Assembly (NCBI RefSeq): GCF_020144665.1 | Contig: NZ_JAAHBQ010000037.1 | Location: 1 to 59,158, forward strand | Length of the DNA: 59,158 nucleotides | Direction: 5' to 3' | Source of the DNA: Oscillatoria salina IIICB1 | GTDB taxonomy: Bacteria > Cyanobacteriota > Cyanobacteriia > Cyanobacteriales > SIO1D9 | The notes under the pieces: generated by a model | Databases searched by the model: none | The model's input: only the letters and a program-made list of their open reading frames with translations | Told to the model about the DNA's origin: nothing | Translations under genes and position numbers: made by a program | Shown here: positions 8,589 to 18,912 of the stretch, one piece after another | Layout: the number at the start of each line of letters is the position of its first letter | Numbering within the stretch: the stretch's first letter is position 1

Positions 8589-8641
8589 CCCCCATACCTT
8601 TTAACCACCCTAGCTAGCATCTTTAATGGGGGTTTTTTTTT
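8589..8641 (+). terminator. Rho-independent terminator after the patX-like gene
   Basis: CCCCCAT at 8589-8595 pairs with ATGGGGG at 8626-8632 and is followed by a run of nine T residues. It lies just after the patX-like stop codon, so hetR probably has its own promoter. Confidence 0.7.
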
Positions 8642-9809
<1,168 letters not shown>

Positions 9810-9814
9810 TGCGG

Positions 9815-9985
9815 TGATTGGTGATTGGGGACTGGGGATTGGGGATTGGGGATTAGCAGTTATCAGTGAACAGTTACCAGTTACCAGTGAACAGTTTATT
9901 CCCTAATTCCCCCTTGTCCCCCTTGTCCTCCTTGTCTCCCTTGTCTCCCTCTTCCCAGTCCCCAGTCCCTAGTCCCCAGTCCCTA
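9815..9985. repeat. Low-complexity intergenic repeats
   Basis: The stretch combines GGGGATTGG and GGGGACTGG copies, GTTACCAGTGAACA units and pyrimidine-rich TTGTCTCCC and CCCAGTCCC units. The same words fill other gaps in this window (12.9, 22.1, 48.5 and 57.1 kb). It shows no coding pattern. Confidence 0.7.
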
Positions 9986-9989
9986 ATCC

Positions 9990-10637
9990 CTAATTCCCTA
10001 ACTCTTCTGCCAGTATTTGCTGATAAATTTGTGGTAAGCGAGAACTCATGGAGTTAGTTTCGATTCCGTAACCTAAACTCGTCCAAGTTCCTGAAAGCAG
10101 ACGCAAAACTTGAGTAACTTTGCCTTGTTGTAATAATTGAGAGATATCAACTCCCCAAGCTTGGCGATCGCTTAACCAAGCATAAACTACTGCATCTTGA
10201 TATTGGGGTTCAAAACTATATCCTTGCCAAATCCAAAAACCAAAAGGTCTGGGATGATAGCGTTGTGCTTTTTCATCCCAGGTACGATTGAGGAACTGAT
10301 AGCGTCCGGCTGCGGTAGAACAGTTTCCGGCATTGGGTCCTGTAACGATGGTCACGCAACGGTTGGGATGACGAGAGAGATCCCAAACTTGTTCTCCTCC
10401 GTAAATAACTCGGTAAGGTTGGGGAACATTGGCTTCTGAAGCCGAAATTGTTCGCATCAAGGCGCGAAGATAGGGATCGCCTCCTTGCATGACCAAAGGT
10501 TGAGTTCCTTTGAGACTGCTGCCGCGATCGAGCCAATTTATTTGCCTTCTCTCTAAATTCCACACTAAAAACAGCAAACTGGCTAAGGCGATCGAATTAA
10601 AAAGAAAAAAGTTTTGTTTTGATTTTTGTTTCAGCAT
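9990..10637 (-). CDS. GH104-like muramidase (lambda-endolysin fold), membrane-anchored
   Basis: The 215-aa protein has an N-terminal hydrophobic segment (residues about 10-27, NFFLFNSIALASLLFLVW) that is either a signal anchor or an uncleaved signal peptide. The catalytic part contains LRALMRTISASEA, with the probable catalytic Glu, then YGGEQVWDLSRHPN and STAAGRYQFLNRTWDE, which match the lambda-endolysin/GH104 lytic transglycosylase family. It presumably cleaves peptidoglycan from the periplasmic side. Nothing phage-like surrounds it, so a cell-wall remodelling role is more likely than a prophage lysin. Confidence 0.75.
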   Translation of the reverse strand: MLKQKSKQNFFLFNSIALASLLFLVWNLERRQINWLDRGSSLKGTQPLVMQGGDPYLRALMRTISASEANVPQPYRVIYGGEQVWDLSRHPNRCVTIVTGPNAGNCSTAAGRYQFLNRTWDEKAQRYHPRPFGFWIWQGYSFEPQYQDAVVYAWLSDRQAWGVDISQLLQQGKVTQVLRLLSGTWTSLGYGIETNSMSSRLPQIYQQILAEELGN

Positions 10638-10676
10638 GAAAAGAATAGGTTAAGAATTGCTGAAATTTAAGCTTGA

Positions 10677-11336
10677 CTAAGCAACATTTGTAAATAATTC
10701 TTCCCAGGAGCGCGATTGTGCTTCCACAGAAGTTACTATTTCAACAATTTTATTCTGTGCAGGTGTTTGCAACAGCGCTTCTACGCAAACCCGAGCAACT
10801 TTAGTCCGGGGAATACTGCCATCAAACAGAGTATCTGCGGATGACATGACAATTGGATCTGAGTTATCTTCGTTTTTAAGACCACCAGGTCGAACAATAG
10901 TATAAGTCAAACCGCTATTTTGGAGATATTCTTCTGCTTGCTTTTTCCAATAAAGAATCAACCAAAAGAGGTTGAGAGGGTGAAAAATTTTCGATACACA
11001 TAAAGAGGAAACAAAAACAAAATGTTGAATTCCCTTAGTCTGGGCAGCATCAACAAGATTTTTTGTTCCTTGGTAGTCAACTTGGTAAGGACCAGTGGGA
11101 TCGAGACTGGGACTAGCCCCTGTCGCACAAAGTAAAACAGTCGAGTCAGCGATCGCGTTTAGTAGTGTCTCTGGCTTGAGAACATCCCCAACTACTAATT
11201 CTACCTGTGCTGGTAAAACTTGTTTGCCTTTTTCTAAGTTACGCACTAAAGCTCGTACCGGAATTTCCCTTCTAACTAACTCTTTAACTATTCGTCGTCC
11301 CGTTTGCCCTGTAGCCCCTGCGACAAATGCTTTCAT
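10677..11336 (-). CDS. Atypical SDR / NAD(P)-binding protein (Ycf39/Tic62-like)
   Basis: The start chosen, MKAFVAGATGQTGRRIVKEL at 11336, is preceded by GAAGGAGATCGGT, a strong ribosome-binding site; the upstream ATG at 11351 adds only five residues. The GATGQTGRR motif binds the NAD(P) pyrophosphate, and VRALVRNLEKG, GDVLKPETL and FVFVSSLCVSK follow the atypical SDR order. The active-site Tyr-Lys pair of classical SDRs is not in its usual place, as in Ycf39, Tic62 and NmrA-like proteins. The substrate is unknown; cyanobacterial relatives act in photosystem assembly or redox sensing. Confidence 0.75.
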   Translation of the reverse strand: MKAFVAGATGQTGRRIVKELVRREIPVRALVRNLEKGKQVLPAQVELVVGDVLKPETLLNAIADSTVLLCATGASPSLDPTGPYQVDYQGTKNLVDAAQTKGIQHFVFVSSLCVSKIFHPLNLFWLILYWKKQAEEYLQNSGLTYTIVRPGGLKNEDNSDPIVMSSADTLFDGSIPRTKVARVCVEALLQTPAQNKIVEIVTSVEAQSRSWEELFTNVA

Positions 11337-11518
11337 ACCGATCTCCTTCAATTAAAGTTTACTGTCCAAGCGAGGAATCAAGCTAACTTTTCAATTGTAT
11401 TAATTTTAAAGTTGTCATCTTCTTTATTGTGGATAGCAAAACAGACAGGTAAAAATCAACTACCTGAGTGGGAATCTTTCGGGATGGCACGCACTTCAAG
11501 AACCAGAGTGAGTAAATT

Positions 11519-12226
11519 ATGCAGTATCAATTTGTTGACAATCAACCGCTAGAAACTTCCGAATTATTACTTAATGCTGAATATATCCCCACAGATCGAG
11601 ATTTGAACGATCCCGCAGCCGAAATAACTCAAGAACAAATTTACTTTCAAACTCACTTTGAAGGTGAGATGGAAATGTTTAGCGATGCAGGTACTGTTGC
11701 TGAATATCTCGATGCCCATGAAGGTTGGTTTTGCCGTTGCGCCCAACCAATGAAGGCAGAACCTTTAGGGAAAAATGGCTATACCTTAATTATCGGGCGT
11801 TTTGGTTCTTTTGGCTATGAAGTTGAACCGAAAATTGGGGTAGAAATGTTACCTCCCCAGGAAATGGTTTATAAAATGCGGACAGTGCCAGTCCCTGATT
11901 ACCATCCTCCGGGGTACGATGTTGATTATCACGCCTCGATGAGTTTGGTTGAGAAAGATTTCGCAGACCGAGAAAAGGCGAATTTAGAACAAGTATCGGT
12001 GGTGACGCAAGTAGAGTGGCAGTTACACTTAAAAGTAGCAATTCGCTTTCCCAAGTTTATTTATAAATTACCTAGAGGTTTGATTCAAAAAACTGGCGAT
12101 CGCCTGCTTGCTCAAATTGTCCGCCAAATTTCCCCGCGTTTAACTCAAAAAGTACAACAAGATTTTCACGATCGCCTGAATCTCCCTTTACCTGATTCTC
12201 AGTTTCAATTTCGTCAAATTGGGTGA
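11519..12226 (+). CDS. DUF1997 family protein
   Basis: The 235-aa protein contains blocks I associate with DUF1997, a family shared by cyanobacteria and chloroplasts: FEGEMEMFSDAGTVAEYLDA, EGWFCRCAQPMKAEPLGKNG and GYEVEPKIGVEMLPP. The fold resembles SRPBCC-type lipid-binding domains, but the function is not established. It is soluble, with no signal peptide. It is transcribed divergently from the SDR gene and shares no operon. Confidence 0.65.
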   Translation: MQYQFVDNQPLETSELLLNAEYIPTDRDLNDPAAEITQEQIYFQTHFEGEMEMFSDAGTVAEYLDAHEGWFCRCAQPMKAEPLGKNGYTLIIGRFGSFGYEVEPKIGVEMLPPQEMVYKMRTVPVPDYHPPGYDVDYHASMSLVEKDFADREKANLEQVSVVTQVEWQLHLKVAIRFPKFIYKLPRGLIQKTGDRLLAQIVRQISPRLTQKVQQDFHDRLNLPLPDSQFQFRQIG

Positions 12227-12339
12227 TTTTAGTTTTTTTCCCTCTGGTAGTGTTAATCTGTGTTTTGCCGTTAAAGAAGAGGATTAGGCAGCAAGATGCT
12301 GCCATTACTTTTCTCAATCCAATCGCGATTCAGAAATAA

Positions 12340-12813
12340 TTACATTTCGCTAACAATTTTGAAAACAATTTGCATACCCGTAATTGCTTGCCAGCCAAAC
12401 AATCCTAACAGGACAATATTGAGGGTGATATGGGTATAACGGGCTACTTCATTACCTTTAAGCATGAAAGGTACTAAAGACGCAGAAGTGGCAATTAAGG
12501 CTGTCATACCTAATCCTGTCAGCAAATGAGAACCAAAAAACAGCTTTTCATTGTTCAGGTAAGTGACACCCATCGCTGCGATCGCACCAATCACCATGAA
12601 TGCTAGCAAAGCTGAACCCAGTTGATGATGTTTTTGACCGTAGTTTTTCTTAACCAGTTCTTTACGGACTTCTTTATCCTCTACAGTACGGATGCGGCGT
12701 ATTTGCCAACCGAGATAAAGTGAATACAGCGCGATCGCTAGCAACACCCACATGAGGAACGGGTGAAGGAATTGGGACCAGACTTTAATTGATTCGGGAA
12801 TTTCAAAGTTCAT
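12340..12813 (-). CDS. DUF4079 family membrane protein
   Basis: The 157-aa protein has four hydrophobic segments, at residues about 12-33, 66-86, 96-116 and 126-147. Conserved His residues lie near the membrane faces (FLHPFLMW, KKNYGQKHHQLGSALL, GSHLLTGLG, YTHITLNIVLLGLFGW). This matches the DUF4079 family of cyanobacterial and plastid membrane proteins. The paired His residues could ligate haem, but I only infer that. Its upstream gap is full of repeats. Confidence 0.65.
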   Translation of the reverse strand: MNFEIPESIKVWSQFLHPFLMWVLLAIALYSLYLGWQIRRIRTVEDKEVRKELVKKNYGQKHHQLGSALLAFMVIGAIAAMGVTYLNNEKLFFGSHLLTGLGMTALIATSASLVPFMLKGNEVARYTHITLNIVLLGLFGWQAITGMQIVFKIVSEM

Positions 12814-12862
12814 CGCCTTCTCGTCAAAGAAAATTAAGTATCTTTATAAAAATTAACTTAAC

Positions 12863-13195
12863 ATAAGGGACTGGGGATTAGGGATTGGGGACTGGGTTTA
12901 GTTATCACCCGAACAGGGAACAGTTACCAGTGAACAGTTACCAGGGAACAGTTATCAGTGAACAGTGACCAGTGAACAGTTATCAGTGAACAGTTACCAG
13001 TGAACAGTTACCAGGGAACAGTTACCAGTGAACAGTTACCAGTGAACAGTTACCAGTGAACAGTTACCAGGGAACAGTTACCAGGGAACAGTTACCAGTT
13101 TATTCGCTAATTGCTTCTTGTCTCTAATATCTACTGAAAACTGAAAACTGAAAACTGATAACTGATAACTGAAAACTGATAACTGATAACTGGTC
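12863..13195. repeat. GTTACCAGTGAACA-type tandem repeat array
   Basis: About fifteen imperfect 14-bp units alternate between CAGTGAACAGTTACC, CAGGGAACAGTTACC and CAGTTATCAGTGAA. They are followed at 13133-13195 by units of AACTGAAAACTGATAACTG. Units follow one another directly, without unique spacers. The array fills nearly all of the gap between the DUF4079 gene and the ankyrin gene. Confidence 0.85.
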
Positions 13196-13252
13196 ACTGA
13201 AACCCCCTTGAGGTGTAATCTCGAAATAGAATTGGTATGAAGGGGAATAGGC

Positions 13253-14704
13253 GTGGCTAGTCAGGATGTTTTGCTGCTCAATGCTGTCCGGAGTGGTAAT
13301 CTTCATGAAGTGAAAAATCAACTCATCCGAGGTGCAAACCCCGATGCAGTTGATTCTACTGAGACAACGGCGTTAATGTATGCTGCCCAAGCAGGGTACA
13401 CTGAGATCGCGCGATCGCTGTTGGCTTCGGGGGCGAAGGTTAATTATCAAAGTCAACGTTACCAGTTGACGGCGTTAATGGTTGCTGCTGCTGCTAATAA
13501 TTTCGATTTGGTGGAGGTTTTGCTGGCGGCTGGGGCGGATGTTAATGCTAAAAATGATGATGGTAGTACGGCTTTAATGATTGCTGCTTATAAAGGCTAT
13601 CTGCAAGTTGTGGAAATTTTGCTTGCTGGTGGGGCTGATGTCAATATTCAGGATCGAGATGAAGATACAGCCTTGAATTTAGCAGTTCAGGCGAATAAGG
13701 TGGAAATTGTCCGGGTTTTACTCTCAGCAGGTGCAGATCCTCATGCAGGTATCGGGAGTTTGGCGATCGCTGTGGGCGAAAGTTATCTTAAATGTTTGGA
13801 GGTTTTGCTTGCAGGTGGGGCAAATATTAATTCTACCGATCCTGACAGTCAAACTCCCCTGATGCAAGCGGCTGTTTTGGGGAATTTAACCATAGTCAAG
13901 AAGTTAATTTTTGCTGGTGCTGATGTTAATGCTCAAGATCGAGATGGGGAAACGGCTTTATCTCTTGCTGCCGATCGAGGTCATTTGGATGTGATGGAAG
14001 CCTTGATCGATGCTGGTGCTAAACTTTACTCGACCGCGCTCATTGCCGCAGCCGCCACAGCACAAGTTGAGATAGTTAATTTCTTACTACAAAAAGGTAC
14101 AAATGTCAATAGCCAAGATGAAGATGGCGATACAGCTTTGCACATTGCGACAGTGGAAGGTCATTTGGAGGTAGTCGAGGCGTTATTAAATGCAGGTGCA
14201 GATGTTAACGTGAGAAACAAGATTAAGGATACGCCCTTGTGGGTAGCGGCATTGCAAGGAAATAGGGCAATTGTCAAAACTTTAGTGCTTCACGGTGCAG
14301 ATGTCAATGTGGGCGATGGTGGAGAAACACCTTTAACTCTAGCATTTGCAACGGGAGATCTAGAGCTAGTCAAAATTTTACTTGCTGCGGGTGCAGATGT
14401 TAATATTCCCCAGTTTGACGGAAAAACCTTATTGATGAAAGCCGCAGATCGGGGTAATTTAGAAGTGATGGAAATGTTGCTAGACGCAGGTGCGGACGTT
14501 AACTTAAAGGATAACGCAGGAGCAACAGCTTTAATGTGGGCGAGTCATCGAGGTTATATAAAAGCAGTAGAATTGTTGCTGAAGCGAAAAGAAGTGGATC
14601 TCAACAGTAAAAATAAGGGTGGATATAGTGCGATCGCGATCGCCGAATTTAACAAATATCCCCAAGTCGTGAGATTGTTAAAACAAGCCGGGGCTGAAGA
14701 GTGA
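13253..14704 (+). CDS. Ankyrin-repeat protein
   Basis: The 483-aa protein is almost wholly ankyrin repeats, roughly thirteen to fourteen units of about 33 residues. Typical units show TALMYAAQAGYTEIARSLLA, then SGAKVN, and TALHIATVEGHLEVVEALLN, then AGADVN. The GTG start at 13253 follows AGGGGA with good spacing. There is no signal peptide, no membrane segment and no fused enzyme domain, so it is probably a cytosolic binding scaffold. Repeats near residues 165 and 260 are divergent, lacking the TPLH motif. The partner is unknown. Confidence 0.9.
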   Translation: MASQDVLLLNAVRSGNLHEVKNQLIRGANPDAVDSTETTALMYAAQAGYTEIARSLLASGAKVNYQSQRYQLTALMVAAAANNFDLVEVLLAAGADVNAKNDDGSTALMIAAYKGYLQVVEILLAGGADVNIQDRDEDTALNLAVQANKVEIVRVLLSAGADPHAGIGSLAIAVGESYLKCLEVLLAGGANINSTDPDSQTPLMQAAVLGNLTIVKKLIFAGADVNAQDRDGETALSLAADRGHLDVMEALIDAGAKLYSTALIAAAATAQVEIVNFLLQKGTNVNSQDEDGDTALHIATVEGHLEVVEALLNAGADVNVRNKIKDTPLWVAALQGNRAIVKTLVLHGADVNVGDGGETPLTLAFATGDLELVKILLAAGADVNIPQFDGKTLLMKAADRGNLEVMEMLLDAGADVNLKDNAGATALMWASHRGYIKAVELLLKRKEVDLNSKNKGGYSAIAIAEFNKYPQVVRLLKQAGAEE

Positions 14705-14760
14705 GATTTTTTAGGCGGGCTTTTCTTTGCCCGCTACTAAAAAAACTATTACTATAATTA

Positions 14761-16026
14761 CTATAAAGGCAATAAATCTTGATGACGATTAAGCTCATAA
14801 GTGACAGGTTTATTATGTTTAATAACCTTACCTTCAGCCACAGCTTGCTTCAACCAAATTCGCATTTGTCCAACCTGTACATCTAAAGAATCAGCCAGAG
14901 TTTTATCATCTAAAGGTTGCTCTAGTTTCTCAAGAATAAAAGGTAAAACTGCTTCATAAATATTTTGAGGACGAGATTTTTGGGGAGTGATTTGAAAATT
15001 AGGATTAGAAGTAATATTACTTGCAACTTGAGTTGGTTCAACTGTCGCTTTTCTGACTGACTGACTAATATTTTCTTCAGCCTCAATCTCAGCAACAGCA
15101 ACTTGCAAAACTTCCTTCAAAGGTTGATTCCAAGGAAAGTCAGGAAAAGGTTTTGCTTGATTCTTAATCAGTTGATAATTTCCTGCTGGTACATCTCCTT
15201 GCATTCGCACAAAAACCGGAGTATTTTTAATCTTTTTCAGCGCTTCTGTTGCACCAGCCCAAGTACCACCTTTTTCTACCAAAGAACTAATAACTAAAGC
15301 ATAATTAGCTAAAGCATAAATATATTTATTGCGTCCCATTGCGTTACCAACACTGAAACCAGCATCAGGATCGTAGGGAGAAATTAAAGTTAATTTATCT
15401 TCTTGAATACTCGAACGAAACTTACTCGAAACCGCCGCTTTACTCAAGCTATCTGCTAGCACACCAACTGTCGTTCCTCCGGCTTCTAAGGCTGCTAGCA
15501 TCGCCGCTTGGTCTACCCCTCGCGCTCCCCCAGAAACCACCTGTATGCCTTCAGCAACGCAAGTCTGGACAACATTTGTCGTATAGGAAAGTCCCTCTGC
15601 ATCCACATCTCGCGAACCGACAATTGCTAATCCTCCTTGAGAAAGTAGCTCAATCTTACCAACACCATAGAGAATTGCTGGAGCAGAATGTTTTAATTTC
15701 TGTTTGAGACATTTGGGATAATGGCGATCGCTACGTGCTAAGATCCATAATCCCTGATTTGTCCACTTCTCAACTGCTAAACTCAACATGAAACTGCGAT
15801 TTAATAACGCAATTATTCGCTCCGAATCAAGTTTTCCAATAGTAGTTTCCTTGAGTTTTTGACTACAAGTTGGATCGAGTAAATTTTTAGGAGTCAGGTG
15901 ATTTTCTCGTAGCCAACCAGCAACAGAATTATACTCGCTCAATGTCAAAGGTTGTGGTTCAGTTTGGCGGTTTTGACCAAAACTAGCACAGAGAAGGAGA
16001 ATAACTTGAGTATCAGGTTGTAACAT
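14761..16026 (-). CDS. DprA/Smf-like DNA-processing protein
   Basis: This 421-aa protein has the DprA Rossmann (SLOG) domain at residues about 110-300: GLAIVGSRDVDAEGLSY, VVSGGARGVDQAAMLAALEA, GNAMGRNKYIYALANYALVI and EKGGTWAGATEALK. The C-terminus (about 355-415) is a winged-helix-like domain (DDKTLADSLDVQVGQMRIWL). It departs from housekeeping DprA: the usual SE.P.G segment is replaced by SPYDPDAGFSVGNA. DprA loads RecA on incoming single-stranded DNA; SLOG relatives also occur in predicted defence systems. It lies 55 bp downstream of the RecQ-PRTase gene on the same strand, so the two probably form one operon. Confidence 0.8.
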   Translation of the reverse strand: MLQPDTQVILLLCASFGQNRQTEPQPLTLSEYNSVAGWLRENHLTPKNLLDPTCSQKLKETTIGKLDSERIIALLNRSFMLSLAVEKWTNQGLWILARSDRHYPKCLKQKLKHSAPAILYGVGKIELLSQGGLAIVGSRDVDAEGLSYTTNVVQTCVAEGIQVVSGGARGVDQAAMLAALEAGGTTVGVLADSLSKAAVSSKFRSSIQEDKLTLISPYDPDAGFSVGNAMGRNKYIYALANYALVISSLVEKGGTWAGATEALKKIKNTPVFVRMQGDVPAGNYQLIKNQAKPFPDFPWNQPLKEVLQVAVAEIEAEENISQSVRKATVEPTQVASNITSNPNFQITPQKSRPQNIYEAVLPFILEKLEQPLDDKTLADSLDVQVGQMRIWLKQAVAEGKVIKHNKPVTYELNRHQDLLPL

Positions 16027-16081
16027 TTGGCGTTATTTTTAACAAAATTCGACACAAATTTAAGTAATTTAAGTGAGTAGT

Positions 16082-18172
16082 TTAAGAGAGAGAATTAATT
16101 GCTAATGCTAAGGGAAAAACTTGACCGCTTCCGGCTTGACGTAATAGTGCAGCAATGACAGTAAATGTCCAACGGGAATCAACAAAATCATCAATTAAAA
16201 ATACTGCACCTGGTTTAATTTTACTACAATCGAGCGCAAAAATACCATCTAAATTACGAGCCTGATGATAACTGTTACTCATAGTTTTTTGTGGTGAATT
16301 TTGACGTACTTTTTGCACGACTGAGATGAAAGGTAAATTCAATTGATTTGCGAGTCTTTGGGAAAAATTGGGGACTAATTGGGAACGATTTAAGGAAGGA
16401 ACGCAAGTTATCCAAGTTGGCATTGGTTCTGGTTGCCAACGTTGAATCATTTCAATTATACCTTGAATTAAAGCATCATCAAAATAGTTATCTTGATATT
16501 TTCCTTGTTTAACTAATTCTCCCCAACCTGCATCACCCCACAGACATAATGCTCGTCCTATTTCAGCTTTTAAATTATCTTTAATACGTCCGAGAAAACC
16601 ATAAGTAGGTAAAGCATTTTTAATCCAGATTTTCCGAGGTTCAATAATTTGGTCGCTGCGTCGGAGAAATTGAATTGCTTGATTAACTTTGGCTAATGAG
16701 TAGTTAGTTGGTAATAAGTTTTCGCCTAAACAAACTGCACATTTACCACAGCTAGTTGGATTGGAGTCGTCTAAAGCTTGAGCGAGAAATTTCATCAAGC
16801 ATTCTTGACTTTCCATATAGACTTGCATTTGCGCTTGTTCTTGTTGGCGAATGCGAGTTAATTTAGCGATTTTTTCTAAATCCTGTTGATACTTAATTGG
16901 GGTTGTATACCACTTTGTACCTTGCTTAGTTACAGGTGCAGGAGATTCTAAAGATAGGAGTTTTAATACTTTATCAATTTGTCCGCGAGAAAGATTCAAA
17001 TTTTCTTCTAATTGAGCCACAGAAAAACCATCAGATGCCTTATTAAGAGCATTTAAAACTTCTTCTGTGTGAGCTTGGGGAGGAAAAGCAGTTTCGATAA
17101 AATAGTTAGTAATTTCGTCATCTTCATCGCCACTAAGAAGAATTCCATAAGCTTGTTCTACGGCTCTTCCAGCCCGTCCCACTTGTTGATAATAATGAAC
17201 AACAGAACCGGGGCGTTGATAATGAATAACAAAGCCTAAGTCGGGTTTATCAAAGCCCATTCCTAATGCTGTAGTGGCGACTAATGCTTTAATTTGGTTA
17301 TCAATTAATTGGTTTTCTAAGGTTTCTCGTTCTTCAGTTTGTAATTGACTGTGGTAAGGTTTTGCGTCAATTTCTTGGGTTTGTAACCAAGCGGCGACTC
17401 GTTCCGAATCTCGAACTGTTAAAGTGTAAATAATGCCGCTTCCTGGTAAACTTGGAAGTTGTTCTGCTAACCATGCCATGCGTGCAGCCGGACTCGGTAA
17501 ATAAATGTTTTGTAGTTGTAAACTTTGGCGAGTTAAATTACCTCTAAAAATACGCAAATTTGCACCTAATTGGGCGGTAATATCATTAACAACTCGGTTA
17601 TTAGCTGTAGCAGTAGTAGCGATCGCGGGAAGATTGGGAGGAAGGGCTTGTAAAATTCGGGTAATCCGTCGATAATCGGGACGAAAATCGTGTCCCCAGT
17701 CGGAAATACAATGGGCTTCGTCAACTACAAATAAGCCAATTTGGGCAGAGATTCGTGATAAAATAGTGTCGCGAAATTCATCGTTGGCTAATCGTTCGGG
17801 AGAAATGAGGAGAAGATCGATTTGTCCGGTGAGAAGTTGAGTTTTTACTTGTTCCCAATCGTCCTTATTGCTAGAATTAATTGTAGCAGCTTGGAGATTG
17901 AGTCTAGTGGCAGCAGCGATCTGGTTGCGCATTAAAGCGAGGAGAGGAGAAATCAGGAGAGTGAAACCTGCACCGCGATCGCGTAACAAGCGAGTAGCGA
18001 GAAAGTAAACGATACTTTTACCCCAACCCGTGCGTTGTACCACCAGTAAACGATCTCGCTGTTCAAGCAAAGACGCGATCGCTTCCCATTGTCCTCCTCG
18101 AAACTTAGCTGTAGGATCGTCTAATGCAAGTCGCAACAGCGCGATCGCTTGATTTCGTAATTCATTTGTCAT
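16082..18172 (-). CDS. RecQ-family helicase fused to a C-terminal phosphoribosyltransferase domain
   Basis: Residues about 20-340 form a RecQ helicase core. RTGWGKSIVYFLATRLL is motif I, FVVDEAHCISDWGHDFRPDY is motif II with the RecQ aromatic loop, and QVGRAGRAVEQAYGILLSG is motif VI. A four-cysteine zinc site follows (C.MKFL, then CGKCAVC). Residues about 565-696 carry a type-I phosphoribosyltransferase domain whose PRPP loop is VFLIDDFVDSRWT, resembling ComF. This fusion is not the housekeeping RecQ layout, and no HRDC domain is seen. The DprA-like gene directly downstream suggests joint handling of single-stranded or incoming DNA. Confidence 0.85.
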   Translation of the reverse strand: MTNELRNQAIALLRLALDDPTAKFRGGQWEAIASLLEQRDRLLVVQRTGWGKSIVYFLATRLLRDRGAGFTLLISPLLALMRNQIAAATRLNLQAATINSSNKDDWEQVKTQLLTGQIDLLLISPERLANDEFRDTILSRISAQIGLFVVDEAHCISDWGHDFRPDYRRITRILQALPPNLPAIATTATANNRVVNDITAQLGANLRIFRGNLTRQSLQLQNIYLPSPAARMAWLAEQLPSLPGSGIIYTLTVRDSERVAAWLQTQEIDAKPYHSQLQTEERETLENQLIDNQIKALVATTALGMGFDKPDLGFVIHYQRPGSVVHYYQQVGRAGRAVEQAYGILLSGDEDDEITNYFIETAFPPQAHTEEVLNALNKASDGFSVAQLEENLNLSRGQIDKVLKLLSLESPAPVTKQGTKWYTTPIKYQQDLEKIAKLTRIRQQEQAQMQVYMESQECLMKFLAQALDDSNPTSCGKCAVCLGENLLPTNYSLAKVNQAIQFLRRSDQIIEPRKIWIKNALPTYGFLGRIKDNLKAEIGRALCLWGDAGWGELVKQGKYQDNYFDDALIQGIIEMIQRWQPEPMPTWITCVPSLNRSQLVPNFSQRLANQLNLPFISVVQKVRQNSPQKTMSNSYHQARNLDGIFALDCSKIKPGAVFLIDDFVDSRWTFTVIAALLRQAGSGQVFPLALAINSLS

Positions 18173-18209
18173 CTCTACACCCCAAAAAAATTACTCAAAT
18201 TATTTCGAG

Positions 18210-18785
18210 TTACCAAACTATTTTCAACTCTAAAATAAATCCAGGTAAAACATTCTCACCAGATACAGTAATCGGATTATCTAAAACTTGTTTTACTTGT
18301 CCTTGACGATATATTTCCACTTGTCGATTTTGGCGGTTAATTAACCATCCCAGTCGCATTCCATTGTCAATATATTCTTCCATTTTCCCTTGCAAAAATT
18401 TCCAAGAATCTTCTGGAGAACGTAACTCAATTGCAAAATCCGGACAAAGGGGCAGAAATTTTTTCTGTTGTTCTAAAGTTAGGTTATTCCATTTAGCGAT
18501 CGGAATCCAAGCCACATCCGGAGAACGAGTTGCATTATTAGGAAGATGAAATCCAGTGGAAGAATCAAAGCATACTCCTAACTGAGTTTGTTCGTTCCAA
18601 ATACCCAATTTTAGGGCAATATTAAAATTACATTTTCCTGTTTCTCCTCCTGTCGGAGAAATAACCAAAAGTTCTCCTTTCTGATTGCGTTCAAATTGCA
18701 GATCGGGATTTTTTTGACTTAGTTGATAAAGTTGTTCGGTAGTAATTTCCAGAATCGAATCGAAGTTAACAGTAATAGCTGTCAT
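18210..18785 (-). CDS. Uma2 family endonuclease-like protein (DUF820)
   Basis: The 191-aa protein has the Uma2 PD-(D/E)XK layout: FERNQKGELLVISPTGGETG, then RSPDVAWIPIAKW, DFAIELRSPEDSW with the catalytic E-L-R, and GWLINRQNRQVEIYRQG. These proteins are very abundant in cyanobacteria, and their biological role is unresolved. It is encoded on the same strand as, and 37 bp upstream of, the RecQ fusion, but Uma2 genes move often, so this need not be functional linkage. Confidence 0.85.
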   Translation of the reverse strand: MTAITVNFDSILEITTEQLYQLSQKNPDLQFERNQKGELLVISPTGGETGKCNFNIALKLGIWNEQTQLGVCFDSSTGFHLPNNATRSPDVAWIPIAKWNNLTLEQQKKFLPLCPDFAIELRSPEDSWKFLQGKMEEYIDNGMRLGWLINRQNRQVEIYRQGQVKQVLDNPITVSGENVLPGFILELKIVW

Positions 18786-18912
18786 AGTTGCTTATTTCTC
18801 CTTTGTTAGCGATCGCGCAATCCTAAATTTTTTCTTATCTACCTCCTCTAGTTTTCTCCCTAGACTTGCAAAAAATTTCCTTCATCTTTGTCGCCATAAA
18901 AACAGCAAAATT

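Noticed and set aside
9990-10637. Prophage endolysin
   Set aside because: The enzyme has a lysozyme-type fold but no holin, structural phage gene or attachment site is nearby.
12863-13195. Second CRISPR or origin-iteron candidate
   Set aside because: Units are 14 bp, irregular in order and repeated in other gaps as low-complexity DNA; no replication initiator gene is near.
18124-18306. 60-aa plus-strand frame overlapping the RecQ and Uma2 genes
   Set aside because: It is a shadow of two well-supported minus-strand genes.
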